Shown here one piece after another: positions 49,708 through 62,025 of a DNA stretch of 64,000 nt. The stretch lies in contig OU612072.1 in assembly GCA_914767715.1 (NCBI GenBank), forward strand, positions 22,878,001 through 22,942,000, written 5' to 3'. Position numbers and translations under genes: made by a program. The first letter of the stretch is position 1, and each line of letters begins with the position of its first letter. Under the pieces are notes generated by a model, which made no database searches, was not told the origin of the DNA, and saw only the letters and a program-made list of their open reading frames with translations. This DNA is from Membranipora membranacea. Lineage: Eukaryota; Bryozoa; Gymnolaemata; Cheilostomatida; Membraniporidae.

Positions 49708-52012
49708 ATGGGCCACAGGTAAAGAGCTTTATAGAAGGTTTCTAAATTAGACTGAGAACTTGAGAATCATATAAAAAATATGTTACATTCACAGTCACTT
49801 TAACTAAGCCTAGTCTGATCCATCGTCATACTTATAATGTTATCCATACCAAACTACTAGCTCACTCTTTATCATGTTACTCATGTCATGTTTTGTAGTT
49901 CAGGAGATTTAAGATAGTATACTGACGATACGCCGGATTATTCTTCTGTGTATGCGTGGATACCGCTGAGAACAGCTCTTAGCTTATCTAGAAGCCATAC
50001 ATAACTTTGTCGAGGTGCTCAACGAATATTTTGACAATGTCTGCGAACTAGATCTAGTCTTCAACTTTTATAAGGTAAGTCTTTTACTGGGAGAGGAGTA
50101 TAGTATTCGAAGGAGGAAAAGTTTCACACAGGCTTGAAATAGTTACAATTATGGCTAGCTAACATTTAACCCAAATTGGTTTCTTTATGATATTATCTAC
50201 CGCCAACTCCTTGCCCAGACCAAAGCTAGCAAGAATCGGTGCTAGTTAACATGAAGACACTCCCGTTTAATCGAAGCCAAATTAAACTTTAGCTCATATT
50301 CATTCCTCTGGGTATCATGTAACCATTGCCGTTGCCAAATTGTTTGAAGTCAGGAAAACTGAAAAACATTGTCGCTGTAGTTTTAGAGAAAAAAATGAGT
50401 TGCACCCCCTGATCCAATCCTATATATATTCACCTCATCATGATAATATGAGATGGACCCATAGCTTTGAACATTAGGTGTAATAAAAAATGACAATCAA
50501 AGACCATAACAAAAGAACATCCCTGCCTAACTATAGCATATCCTCCAATAAACCTGAAACTATATGACAAAATAACCCACACTCCCTCCTGATTTTTTTG
50601 GTTTTCTCTGACACATTTTGAACGACTATGTTTCTTTGGCCCGGTTCAACAGTTTGATGGCCTAGTTACTATAATTCGGTTTGTCTTGAGAGTTGTTGGT
50701 TATCTTTGGTTGCACAAGACTTGTTATTCTGATTGCCTATGGGCCAAATTGTATTAAAAGACAACGTGTAAGCTCACTTAGCCCGGTACTGGCATGTGAA
50801 TCTTTAGACTGACCTCTCCCCTTACATGATAAACTGGCAGCTAAGTAGATAAAATTTACTGTTTAATTGTAGCCTAGATTCAATCATGTAGATCTGCTTA
50901 ATCTGACTCTATAGTTGTATATTTTTGAGGAAAGACATCCACTTTCATTGCCGTATTTATTCGATGTGTAGTATCAGACCACACAGAACGTATTTAGGCA
51001 TGTTTATAGCGAAAGCTTAGAGTTTGTTATATTTACCTTTATGCACTATCAAATTGGAGTTGTCCACTCAAAAATAGTGGTTCAAGGAGTGAACAACTCC
51101 TGAATGATGCTAAATTGAGTTTGAAATTCCACATTTTGTTTCTTAATCATGCTGATGATACTCGTTTGACCAACCTTAGACTTCTTAGTGAAATTCTGTA
51201 ACAATTTTTTCCATTATATCATTACATAAGGAATTACACCCCCTACCCCGCCAATTTTAAGGAGAAAGCTACTGTCACTCACTTTCCATGTTACATTATA
51301 ACTTTTTGTCCTTTTACTGTAGGCGTACAGCGTGGTGGATGAGATGTTTTTAGCAGGAGAAATTAGGGAGACGAGTCAAACCAAAGTACTAAAACAGCTC
51401 CTTATGCTCGGATCACTGGAATAAGTCTACTATACACCATCACTTATCTATAATACGTAACGCAATCGTAATCTGGATATATAACTGTACCAGCAGGCAA
51501 ACCTGGAGAATTCATCTTCTACTTATTCATTTGGTCCTTAGTTTTACTAGTTTGGAAGCAGTTTGTAATATAATGACCAGTTTATATATACATGGCTCCC
51601 GATATAAAGGAGATTAACATTTCCGTACCATAACTGTTGTTGAGTAATTCAGAGCATTAGAATGTGATCGATTTGAGCTTTAGTTATGATGATTACGTTA
51701 CGTTATTATACATCATATATCCCGAAGACCAAACATTACATGGTGATGATGAAACTGCATTTTTCTAAGAGATAGTCCTGCCCAAGTCAATAAGTTTTCT
51801 GAAATAAAAATGACTTTACTGATTGAAGTCATGTCTTACTACTCATGTAGCTGAAAGTGGTACTATGGCATCAAAACTTCTTTCATCTTCATGTGTACTA
51901 TGACTAGCGATGTTTGGTTATTGATTCGAGTAGATTTAATGGTGGTTTTTTTTCCTCACTGGTCCCTGTAATACCATTCCATGGTGTAGCTGTTGGAAAA
52001 GCTGACAATTCT

Positions 52013-55000
52013 AAATGCCATCGAGCTGTTTACTTATTTTTGTAAAGTGTAACGATTTTGTGTAATACATCATCGTATATATTTTGTATCAGTTATTACT
52101 TACTTTATTTTATCAATGTTGCAGCAAAATAGAAACAAAATGTGAAAAAGACTTAGAAAAGCAAAGTTTGATGATTTCGCCGCGAAGGTTTCAAGAAAGG
52201 AACAAAGGCGGAAGAAAACTTAGGTTAGTGTTCACTCAACCTTTTAGTAGAGCTCTCATCATCATAAGTCAACTATTTAAATCTTTGTGCCAGTTTTATA
52301 GAACATTTCAGAGCGTATGTCATAACGTAACCGGCCGCTATTCTGAGGGTATCGGGCCAAGGCTAGATATCAGAATTTGGCAGGACCGCTCTTGGAATTC
52401 CAGGCCGCATTGACGGAATTATTCAAACATGTTCTATTAATTTTGACACCCCAATTGATATCATTGTTTGGTGTCATGATTGACAAAATAGTCTTCCAGT
52501 TTTCAATTTTGACATCAAACATCTACTGCCAGCCTGATAATAATTGGGAGAGTGTGCCGCTTTGAAGCACGCTCAAAAAAAAGCTGGAAGTTGGGCCAAA
52601 TTATTCATAATATGTTGACTTATGATGTTGACGTCTCACATTTTGATCAGTCGTCAGTTCACAATAGAGCAGTTCTTGCCCTCCCTTTGCGTTTGCTGGT
52701 TCCCTTCTCAGGCATTCGGTGTCACCACCTCCCCTCCCTACTGGGATGGAAACTAGCAACGTCGCTATCATAAGGCAGTTCAAGTTTGTTCATTAATGTT
52801 CGTTTGAGCCAATATATAGAGTTGACTGACTTCCTAAACTTTAGATTAGATATCTGACTGTTCTCACCGGATGTTGCTGACAGGCAGATTTGTCTGGACG
52901 TTAGCCACACTCACTGTATATAGATTACAGTAGTCACTCCCATCATCTCATCCCAAAAACTTCTTGTGCCAAAGACTTCCTGTGTCAATGAGACCTTCCA
53001 ACCTCACCTCTCGTCTTTTGTGGTATAAAACTAGTACTGACTTCTGTCCACCATGGATGATTAGGCTGAGAGGCTAGATGCCAGACTTAATCTGATGTAT
53101 TCATGAGAGGACAACTCTGATTTTAATGAGTTTTAACACCAACATTTTCTCAAAAAGAGGGAATGTGAGATTGCAAGTAATACTTGAGGGTTTTGACTGG
53201 GTATGATTTTTTTATCATGTACATGGAGAATTCGGTGTTTGTCCAAATGAATATCTGAAGTTATAGAAATGAATATCTGAAGACATCAACTCACCACCGT
53301 CCCCAAAATAGCTAGACTTAATTCTAACTAATAATATTTACTCCTCATTGGTATATGAAAGCGTACATATGTAAAAGGTCTTACTAATTCTATTCTGTAG
53401 CAGAGTATGGCAGTAGGGTTCTTTACAGAGATTGAATTGACGGCGAGCCTAGTGTTGTTGTGCACTGGTGATAAACGACTAATTTAGGGGATATATCTGC
53501 GACCTTCCCTCTCTGACTCCATTCCTGAAGTGGCGCGATCAGTCTGTATATAGGCCCTGAATATCGAGGGTTTGGGAAATTATGAACAGGAAAAAGATAA
53601 AAAAACAATTTAATGGAATACAAGCACAAAAATTCCCTACTCAATCATCCATTTGATCTCCACAATTGTCCATACCCGCTCTCAGTGAATTTACCCTGGC
53701 TTTGGATTCAGCATCCAGAGATAGCTCAAGGCAAATGTTGATCAAGCGTAATATTTAATTGGTGATAAAAACTTATACTGCCAACAGGATTTTCCCCAAC
53801 CTTTATATCTTATCGAGGAAGTATTCAGAAAGTTCTATCATAAAATTAATGATCTGTGTAAGTTTAATAATTATGTTAACCAATTATGCTAACCTAATAG
53901 TAGTGACATCGTAGGCGCCCGATGAGTCTGTGTTTTATCAAGCATGATAAAAAATCAATATATAAAAGTCAATACTACACTGGGTCTAGTTGCCTGTATT
54001 CGGGTTTGCTCTCCTTCTGCTGACAAGCCTTTGCTGGTTAGCAGGAGAGAGGTGGGGGGGGGGGATATTCCGAACGCAAGAGAACTGGATCTAACATGAT
54101 CTAATGCTATACAGACTCCACCATGCTCACCTAATTTTAATACGTTAACTATTGGAGGTAAAGGATTGAATGGCAACAGATGATATCTGACACAGCACTA
54201 GACTGAATAGAGCGGAATAGTCTTCAATTATCTCCACTCACTTTTCCTCATAATTATTAAATATTTGAGCGCAGATAAATATAATCAAAATTTTATTTGA
54301 CAGTGTTTTGCTATGATCAAAGCTAATGTGCAAGTCATAATTGTTGTGTCTAAATTAAATTGAGTTTTAAGAAAATGAATGAGAAGAGAAAGGCTGATTG
54401 TTATTGGGTATGTACATCGAGGTCTACATAAATGTTGCACAGTAACTATAGAGGTATATGACAATGAGTTAAATGGAAAAAAGGATGAAAAATTTAACAG
54501 TTAATATGGTTGAAAACTGGTCATATGGATAAGATTCGGTCCGTGGGTAGAAAAAAATTCATTTGCTCGTTATTTATCAAATATGTCTCACAAAAAAAGT
54601 AGATGCCAAACACCTGACGTCTGTTTTGTCGACTCAACAGCAGCGTCAATCGTTACAAAAATGCATGATTATATGAAAATAGAATGGAGGCGAGTCAGTG
54701 CTGATTGGATTGAAGTCTGATGCCACAAAATGCCGAGTAGACTGATTCTGAATTGTCAGTATTGAGTTTGATCAAGCGTTCATGGAGAACAAAACGAGTA
54801 TGATTCAACCTATACATAAAAAATCGCACTTTGAAATCGCAGATTTAGCCAAAAACACTAAATGGAACCATAATTGCAGGCCAAGGGAGTCAGCCAAGTA
54901 TCAACTGTAATGTAAAGAAAGTTTTAATTGAAGCGCAGAGCCTCATTGTCTTCAGTAAGTCATAAATATATAACATGTATGTACAGAGGATACAGAGGAA

Positions 55001-55150
55001 ACATATCAGGTTTGTAAAATGCCAATTGGAGATACAGAATAAGAGCATAAATAATAAGAGCTTTATATATACACCAGGATTTCAATCCATAATAACTTAT
55101 CGTAGCTCAGAATAGAGTTTGTTTATAATCTGACATTACCCGATCTGACA
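52013..55150. other. Unique stretch between AP2S1 copy 2 and RAPGEF1 copy 2
   Basis: Apart from the short fragment at 52125-52223 no exon is supported. A G-run of 10 lies at about 54055-54064. Open frames near 53423-53644 and 53955-54176 show no family features. Confidence 0.4.
52125..52223 (+). pseudogene. Fragment of a basic C-terminal exon, unidentified
   Basis: After an acceptor ending GTTGCAG, a 33-codon stretch ends in TAG and reads Lys/Arg-rich with FDDFAAKV and RKEQRRKK, the look of a nucleolar-protein tail. Codon 7 is TGA, so it is interrupted. No partner exon was found. It lies just past the end of block B. Confidence 0.3.
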
Positions 55151-55176
55151 TTGTCAGATTAGCGAGTACCGATCAG

Positions 55177-55273
55177 GTTAACCCGATCAGCGATAACCCG
55201 TTCAGCAATAACCTGATCAGCAATTACCCGATCAGCGGTTACCCGTTCAGCGATTATCCAATCAGCGGTTACC
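55177..55273 (-). repeat. 15-bp minisatellite over the RAPGEF1 stop codon
   Basis: About six units of a 15-bp repeat around CGGGTAACCGCTGAT (minus strand), each a little different. The RAPGEF1 frame ends at the TGA of the first unit (55264-55262). In another frame the array reads as repeats of V-I-A-D/E-R. Confidence 0.85.
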
Positions 55274-58200
55274 CGATGGTTTAATCTCTTTGGATCTTTG
55301 CCACATTTCATCATCGCTGGAGTTGTGATCACTAAAGTTATCCAAAAACTGCAGAATCTTCGGATCTTTCTTGAACGGATAAACTCTACAATATACAGCG
55401 ATATAAGCAAGTGAGAAATATATATTTTTAATGATAGAAACAACTTACACATTTACAGAGAAAACAGCTCATAAGAATAATTCAGTCTTTTGCAGTATTA
55501 TTTTAGATATTCTGTCTTCCTCCCATGATGTCTATAAGCTCCCCTTATATGACACAAACTGGGAGGCTGCAATATAACATGCATATTTGATGCTTACGAG
55601 GGGGAAAACTCGATTCTTAATATTCCAAAGCAAATGATGACTAGCTGTGTCTCCCAAAACAAAGCTGATAAAGAAAGGCTAAATGTGAACATGTTCCACT
55701 TATATCAGTACCTGCTGATGTGTTTGAAGAATTTTATATTTATATGTAAATTAACACATCATATAAGTAGCCTACACTTATATAAGTACACCAATATGTA
55801 TATATATATAAGAACACATATTATATGTAGGTACAGATCCAGTTCTATAAGATATCTACTTACGGTTTACGGAATCTCCTCAGACATTCGAGTACATTGA
55901 ACAGATGCCACCTCATCTGAAAGTTTATATTCCCGTCAGCGAGATTAGACGTGTTACCCACGCGTATAATAGTCATATCGTTCAATATCAGACCGCTGTA
56001 AGAAAAAATGTTCTTATGTTAATAATAATGATAATGGGTTTTTTATATACCTCTTGATGTAAGCCACAATGGGTAGCGGTTTACTGCACGTCACTGGGTC
56101 CAAGCACTCCATAGCCAACCCTGACTAATGAGAACCTACATCGCATAAAGCTCCTTGTTATTATAAAACCACAAAATAAATGCAAATGTGACTGACTACT
56201 GTATGAGCAACACATCCAGGACCAACTACATTAGAATCAGACTAGCACAGGCCGAGCAAGCTTTGAGAAACGGCAGAGTACAAGTGGCTCATAAATTATC
56301 AGAAGCCTGGAGAGTGGTGAGTCATTTTCTGAGACAGGTATACTTATATAATGTAAAGGTTTGTTTCACAGAATTAAACCCTTCTCATAGAATGGAAATA
56401 TTAGCATAACCCTATCCAATTAAAACACTCAACACAGGGGCTGATGATCTCATTGGCTGTCCCTACTAGCTTGCAGAATGTAGCCTGGGAAATAGTCTTG
56501 AAATTCTGCCAGGGACTGGCTATTTTTGCACTTTGTTTGGCAAAAGAAAGCTAATTATGCAATTCCAGATACTGATTTCGGAAGTTTGTTTCCTTACTTT
56601 TACCTCACCAAATTATAAGCCACCCGACACTTATTTTTAAGTGATTGTCACACACAGCTTTTTACATTAACTATTTTTGTTACCAGAGTATGCTTCTAGT
56701 GGTGAACAACAATAATAGATTGATTGTGAGAGGAACAGCAGGTTTCTTGGTGTAATTCTGAAGTTCTCCGCCTTGTTTAGAATACTGCTCAAGGTGGCCC
56801 AGTTTTCAAAGTTGAGATAACAATGTACTCAAAAGGTACTCTTTTTTCCAAATATTGAAATTACAACCATTTTAGGACCTTCTCATTACAACTACGATAG
56901 AAAATCAGTTGCAACTGGGCCAGAGGCTGTTTATGAGCTAAGGCTAGTACACTGTAATAGACTGAGAACTCTAGAAAGATACCAAAGCACCTGTTTCACT
57001 GATAATTAAGCTTTTATTGTTGTGTACCACTAGCCTTGTCACGCGGCCACTGGTTTTGGATTTTTTGGTTTTTTTGGTGGCCTTGTATTTCTCGGTATAG
57101 TATCGGTAGTTGTCTTCTGCTGTTTTAGCTCTAATCTTCACCACTTTGAGCTTTGTCTTTTTCTCTGTTCCATAGGCAAATATATCAACTTTGTCATTTA
57201 TCATATTCAAAATATATATAAATAAGTTGATTACACTACATATTGCAGTAATAATGTGAAAACATCGCTAAGTTGAAGAAAATTTAAAACGCCCATGAGT
57301 ATGACCATGACCTTGACCTTGATCTTACTCATGGGTGTTTTAAATTTTTTCAACTTAGCCATGTTTTCACATTATTACTGCAATATTTAATGCAATCAAC
57401 TTTTTTATATTTATTTTTAATATGACAAATGACAGAGTTAATTAATTAGCTTATGGAACATAGAAAAAGTCAAAGCTCAAAGTGGTGAAGATTAGAGCTA
57501 AAACAGAAGAAGACAACTACCGATACTATACCGAGAAATACAAGGCCACCCAAAAAACCAAAAAATCCAAAACCAGTGGCCGCGTGACAAGGCTAGTGTA
57601 TCACTACTAGCATACTTTTGTAACGGCGGTGAGCGTTACTGCTGTACAATACATATTATTCACACTTTTTCAAGGCTTGCTCCAATTCATTAAACATGGT
57701 AGTACGGAGTTGTGTCCTATCATTCACACACTTCTACTAGGGACATATAACTTACATATAAGGTATACAGGGAGGTTCTGCTTCACTGAGCGCTGTACGA
57801 TATGATTTAAAGCTGCTTGTACAATCTATCAGATGGAAATACTCTGATATCATATCCTTCTCCTGTCTCGGCCAGTCGAGTCGACTAACCGGAGCCGAGT
57901 CCAGAGCGCTCAGTAACGCCAGCAGTGAGTTAAAGTTGTTGTGTTTCCGTAAATGCTGAATAAGATTAAAATTTAATTACGCAAGGCACAGTCACTTGAT
58001 TTAAGTTGGATACTTGGACATAACAGGCAATTATTACAAAGAGAATTGGCTAAGCAAAAAACGTTAGTGAGTCTATGCAAACATGGTTGTTATCATTTTA
58101 CAACCGTGATCTTGTTCAAATTTTGAAAGAGTAGATACTGAGCGTATTTGCCAGCCACACAATGGTTTTTCATCTGATGCAACCAAAGATTTAAAATACT

Positions 58201-61200
58201 AGTAGTTGATGCAACTGTTTCGCTTTGAAGGTTTGCTTCGTAATAATCGCCAGTGTGTTTCTACCTTTTGTCACAGAGATCACTAAATGTGACACTCTCA
58301 TAAAAACATAATGGGCAGGCGTATCTCACTACATGATGAGCACTCTATTGGAGCATCTTGTTTTTGAATCACCCTACCCTAGAGGAAAAGTTCGCGTTTA
58401 GCAATAGCTCTGATAGCTAACCCTAAATCTAGCTAACATTGACTCACCCTCTTTACTTTATATTGAATCCCACCTCAAGTAGCCAAAATTATTGCTAGCC
58501 AAAATTAAGTCACTCTAAATCTAGCTAAACTAAACTCGAGCTACCATTCCCCCCCTCCCTCCCTCCATTTGTTGATTCTCTACACATGCTCCAAGCTCAC
58601 AACCTGCTGTGTTTAACTGTTCCATATTTTAAGGCTAATGGACAAGGGATGGACTGAGAGACTAATGGATTCCAGATTTGGAATCTCCATGCCTCATTAC
58701 TTTACTGTGCTGCTATCCAGTGTTGAGATATAGGTAGCGATGCCTGGTGCATGTAAAAACGCAATGTAATGAAGCGTAGAGATTCTACATCTGGCATCCA
58801 TGAGTCTCTCAACCCATTCCTTGTCCATTAGCCTTGGTCATTTCAGCCATAAAAAATAGAATATATAATTGATTCCTATTCGCAAATCTACGCTGATAAA
58901 ATCTCTCCCTACACACTCACCTTGAGTATATGTACAAATTTGATGAAGTATTTCTCTCTGATTGCCTGATCGTCTGGTTTGAGTATTACATTCCTACACC
59001 ACCATGACATCTTATTAAAGTGCTCCGTAAACTGTACCAAGTTGGGGCACCTGTAGAGAGCAAGTAAACACAACTTTACTGATGACTGATACTCGTTACA
59101 CAGCTGACTGAGTGTAGGTCACTTTGTACAGGCCATATTTTTTGAACCGTAGTCAGATAATTGATCTACTGCTAGCCTGCCTGCTTGAAAAGATTCTATG
59201 AAAGCCATCTCCAAATGGACAGACAATCATGATTTGATATCACCTGGGGTCTCTGCCTATTGCTGCCTGTTTATGGCACTACATTGACGGTTGATGGTGG
59301 GGTGGGGGTGGAAAAGTCAACGATGCCCTGTTTGAAACGCTTAAAACCGCTTCCATCTCAATGGAATCTGGCCTCACTGAACTACATAAAGCTCGGAGAT
59401 GACACCTCGATATATGAACTGTCAACTAATGGGCATATTATTTTCAGATTAAGATAGTTGAAATCAGAATTCGGAATCAAGGAACATAGTAATGACCGGA
59501 GTATGACCTACCATTCTGAGAGTTAAGTCTCAATTAGTATTAATATTTTAGATAAACAGAACTCAATGAGCACAAATTTAACTGACTAGCAGCAGCACCT
59601 GTGACTTGCGAATATAATCTACACCTTACTGTACAATCTATCATATTGAGTCCACCTGTACCACAGGCTAGGTCAAATGGAGCACTGCTCGGGTCTTGTA
59701 ATCAGACGGTGTAACTGATCAAAACCTCCTCAGTTACCATCAGAAGCTCACCAAAGATGGGTTCATTAAATATATCTATGCTTAGTATTTATACCCCATA
59801 AGATATGTCAAAGTGTCCTAGTAGAGTGTTGTATATATATATATAGGTTTCTTTCCCGTAATCAACGTGGCACCAGAAGGATTGGAGGGTAGACCACCCC
59901 GCCCATTAGCTTTGTTGCTCATTGGTCCTTAGTCTAATAAAAGTGAGTGTATAACTTACTTTTCTTCGTTCTGTTCTCTAGACCAGGTGAGAAGCTCAGG
60001 TAATTCTAACCTCTGATAGAAGTCTGTCTCTATAAGTGTGAGATGCTCGGCAATCTCGTGTGACTTGAAATCCACCAGCGTTAAAACTCGCCTGGGAAAT
60101 AAAAACAGAACATGTGGTATAGTGCTTGTGAGAGAATCAGATCTTTGGTAGCATGCTGAGTTCTTAGACTAATATTTGTAATAGTGCTGTAGGCTCATAA
60201 ACAGCCTGCAGCTCAGTTTCTAGTGATTTTCACAGTTGAGATGTGAAGGTACTAAAAAGGTACTACAGAGAAACTCTTTTCATGATAGCATTTACAGTAG
60301 TATTATTCATTCACAATCACGCTAGGTCATGGTGAATGCTGATACCTTTGCGGATGGATCAGATGCAAATCGATATTCTCGGGAGCTCATTATATTGAGC
60401 TAGTTTTTCTGCAGGTAATTATGTGTCTGGCACTTAGAGTATATATTAATTTGAGAGAAAATGAACTGCAGAAAAAAACATACTGATCTTTGATCCGGTA
60501 GCATTAGCCTTATTCACGCGGCCACGGGTTTGGTTTTTTGTGGTGTTCGCGTGAACAAGGCTAGGTAGCATCAATTGCTTATTACAAGATCAATTCCGGG
60601 AGTGATTAAAATCACATGAATCGTTGACAATTTGCGCCAGTCATGTGCTATCAAGCATTGACTGAATATTTGAGCACAGCACGGTTATGAATTTCCTAGA
60701 GGGGGTAAAGAATTCGCGAGAGAAAAGGTTCTTCATTACCAAGAAGCTTGAAGTAGCATAATTCAAGGCTGGCTAAAACTATATATATTAAAAAGATTGA
60801 GTAAAACTCCAACCTAAATTAGCCAGCACCTAGTGCCTTTACATTAAGTCGACATAGGTAGAATGAAAGGGGCTGACTTAATTCAGCTCCTTTCATTCTT
60901 CCTAGTCAGCTAAACCTGAAGCTGAACTTAAATCAGCTGATATTTACTCCTCAAGCGTATATCAGTCTACTTTTACTTACGATGGAGATTTGGGGCCGGA
61001 CGAGGGAGCTACAATCTGCAGTTCCTGAACAGGCCTCTGATTTGGGTCACATTTCTCAAGCACTTTACGTCTCATAATCTTAGCGAGCGTCAGTTCTCCC
61101 TCCCTTACCAACTCTGTGACTAGCTTCAATAATCTCAGGCTAATAGCCTCTTTCAGTTCGCTGGATCTGTATAATGGTAGATGACATAAATAGCGTTGTG

Positions 61201-62025
61201 TGAAATTAGCATTGAAGTTATTTCCGATCTTTGTTTTTCAGAGAAATCTTGCTCAGGATGACAAATGATCTGACACCGACCTAGCCTAGTCACACAGCTA
61301 CTTTTTTGTACCACGTGACAAGCTACCACCAACCCTTCATTGTCATCTATGTCTGATTCTGCAGCCAATTTATGCCTCTTGTAAATCCATTGTGGTGTCT
61401 CAAATTTACTAAGTACATATCGAGACTAAAGACTGGTTCACATTGTCCCAGATAGGGTTGGGATGGCATCTGGGATGCTGATCCCAAATGGTCCCAGAAA
61501 GAGTATGTCTTTTGTTTACATTGCAAAACTGATCCCAGATAGTCCCAGATCATCCCAATGTTGTATTCACATAGTACCAAGATGAGAAATGCGTCTGTGT
61601 CATTAACGGGAAAGTTCCTAAGCGTCAAACTTTTCCGTTGCTGACCCAGACTCATTTCGATCGTGTTGTATTTATATTCACAATGTCTGGGTTGGCTGCA
61701 ATGGACAATGTGAACTAGGCTTAACAGCCTGCTCAACTACAGGCAAATGCTACTTTAACTCCGGTTTTAAGCACCGCAATGACTAAATAAGGAATCAACG
61801 TTCTAATCAACTTTTATGAGAGAAGAGAATAACGAAATAATGAGACTTACGTCAGCTCATCCAGAACTCTGACGAGGAGGGAGAAGGCGTTTCTGGATAA
61901 TCTCTTCTTAGAGACATCTTTAGAGTGAGCAAACTTGTTATATCTGTATAGCAGTTTATCTATGAGATCTTCTGGTGTGATGAATGTCCTGTAGGTCGTC
62001 AGAAAAGCCTCCTGATACATGAAAT
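55262..62025 (-). CDS. RAPGEF1: RAPGEF1/C3G copy 2, RasGEF_N and CDC25 catalytic region, intact
   Basis: C3G activates Rap1 at sites of adhesion signalling. Seven minus-strand exons: 62025-61851, 61166-60981, 60091-59960, 59050-58921, 57955-57756, 55995-55864 and 55385-55262 (TGA). All have GT-AG sites and every joint keeps phase. Order of family motifs: QEAFLTTYRTF, FSLLVRVLDELT (RasGEF_N); SHEIAEHLTLIE; PNLVQFTEHFN; NNFNSLLALLSALDSAP; AEPPCIPY; GLILNDMTIIRVGN; NFQMRWHLFNVLE; FLDNFSD; EIKP. Similarity to vertebrate C3G is high over the whole catalytic region. No lesion was seen, in contrast to the neighbours. The 5' part lies beyond 64000, presumably like 11500-18080. The gene is convergent with AP2S1 copy 2. 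The tail after EIKP is only four residues, shorter than in vertebrates, and ends in a minisatellite. Confidence 0.88.
56203..56316 (+). CDS. Candidate first exon of an unknown plus-strand gene
   Basis: ATG followed by 38 open codons to the donor GTGAGT. The peptide (YIRIRLAQAEQAL, VAHKLSEAWRV) looks like an amphipathic helix pair. It sits antisense in a RAPGEF1 intron. No following exon was recognised, so this is tentative. Confidence 0.25.
56785..56925. mobile_element. Diverged MITE of the GAGATGAGAAGGTACT family
   Basis: Arms TGGCCCAGTTTTCAAAGTTG and an imperfect complement ending CAACTGGGCCAG; the inner part is related to 23916-24048. Confidence 0.5.
57028..57598. mobile_element. 571-bp fold-back element
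   Basis: Two arms of about 273 bp (57028-57300 and 57326-57598) are near-complements around a 25-bp loop of repeated GACCTTGA/ATGACC words. The ends are CACTAGCCTTGTCACGCGG and the complement. Each arm carries the same Lys-rich coding-like stretch (minus 57186-57040: KVVKIRAKTAEDNYRYY). It remains open in the left arm and is interrupted in the right arm. Smaller elements with similar ends occur at 9526-9597 and 17340-17395. Confidence 0.8.
58631..58835. mobile_element. MITE with AAGGCTAATGGACAAGG ends, block C2 copy
   Basis: Same as 7644-7848. Confidence 0.65.
61433..61718. mobile_element. MITE with CTGGTTCACATTGTCC ends, block C2 copy
   Basis: Same as 10461-10746. Confidence 0.6.

Larger units (their letters stand above)
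47413..51424 (+). pseudogene. AP2S1: AP2S1 (AP-2 sigma) copy 2, with stop and frameshift
   Basis: Exons: 47413-47415 (ATG followed by GTATGT), 48569-48718, 49899-50074 and 51323-51424, with splice sites as in copy 1. The third exon has TGA at the codon that is TAA in copy 1 (first Arg of YRRYAGL) and the same two-base frameshift before [10 protein letters not shown]. Elsewhere it is closer to the animal consensus than copy 1 (KHTNFVE, AGEIRETSQTKVLKQLLML), but it has one own change, Gly in the final LxSLE. The shared lesions show that the gene was dead, or the sequence damaged, before the blocks duplicated. CGA to TGA to TAA is the simplest path. The second intron carries the hAT insertion. 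Confidence 0.85.
44321..52012. repeat. Segmental duplication block B (right part)
   Basis: Second copy of 19225-26113, with PHAX 5' exons and AP2S1. It is longer because of the hAT insertion at 49133-49548 and about 230 bp near 51560-51790. After 52012 the two blocks diverge completely. Confidence 0.85.

Noticed and set aside
53395-53560. Possible exon with EYGSRVLYRD
   Set aside because: Several stops and no consistent splice sites; could not be supported.
55177-55273. CRISPR-like array
   Set aside because: Units are contiguous 15-mers without spacers; this is a minisatellite in an animal gene.
55159-55452. 97-codon minus frame with VIAD repeats
   Set aside because: Wrong frame relative to the RAPGEF1 last exon; it reads through the minisatellite by chance.
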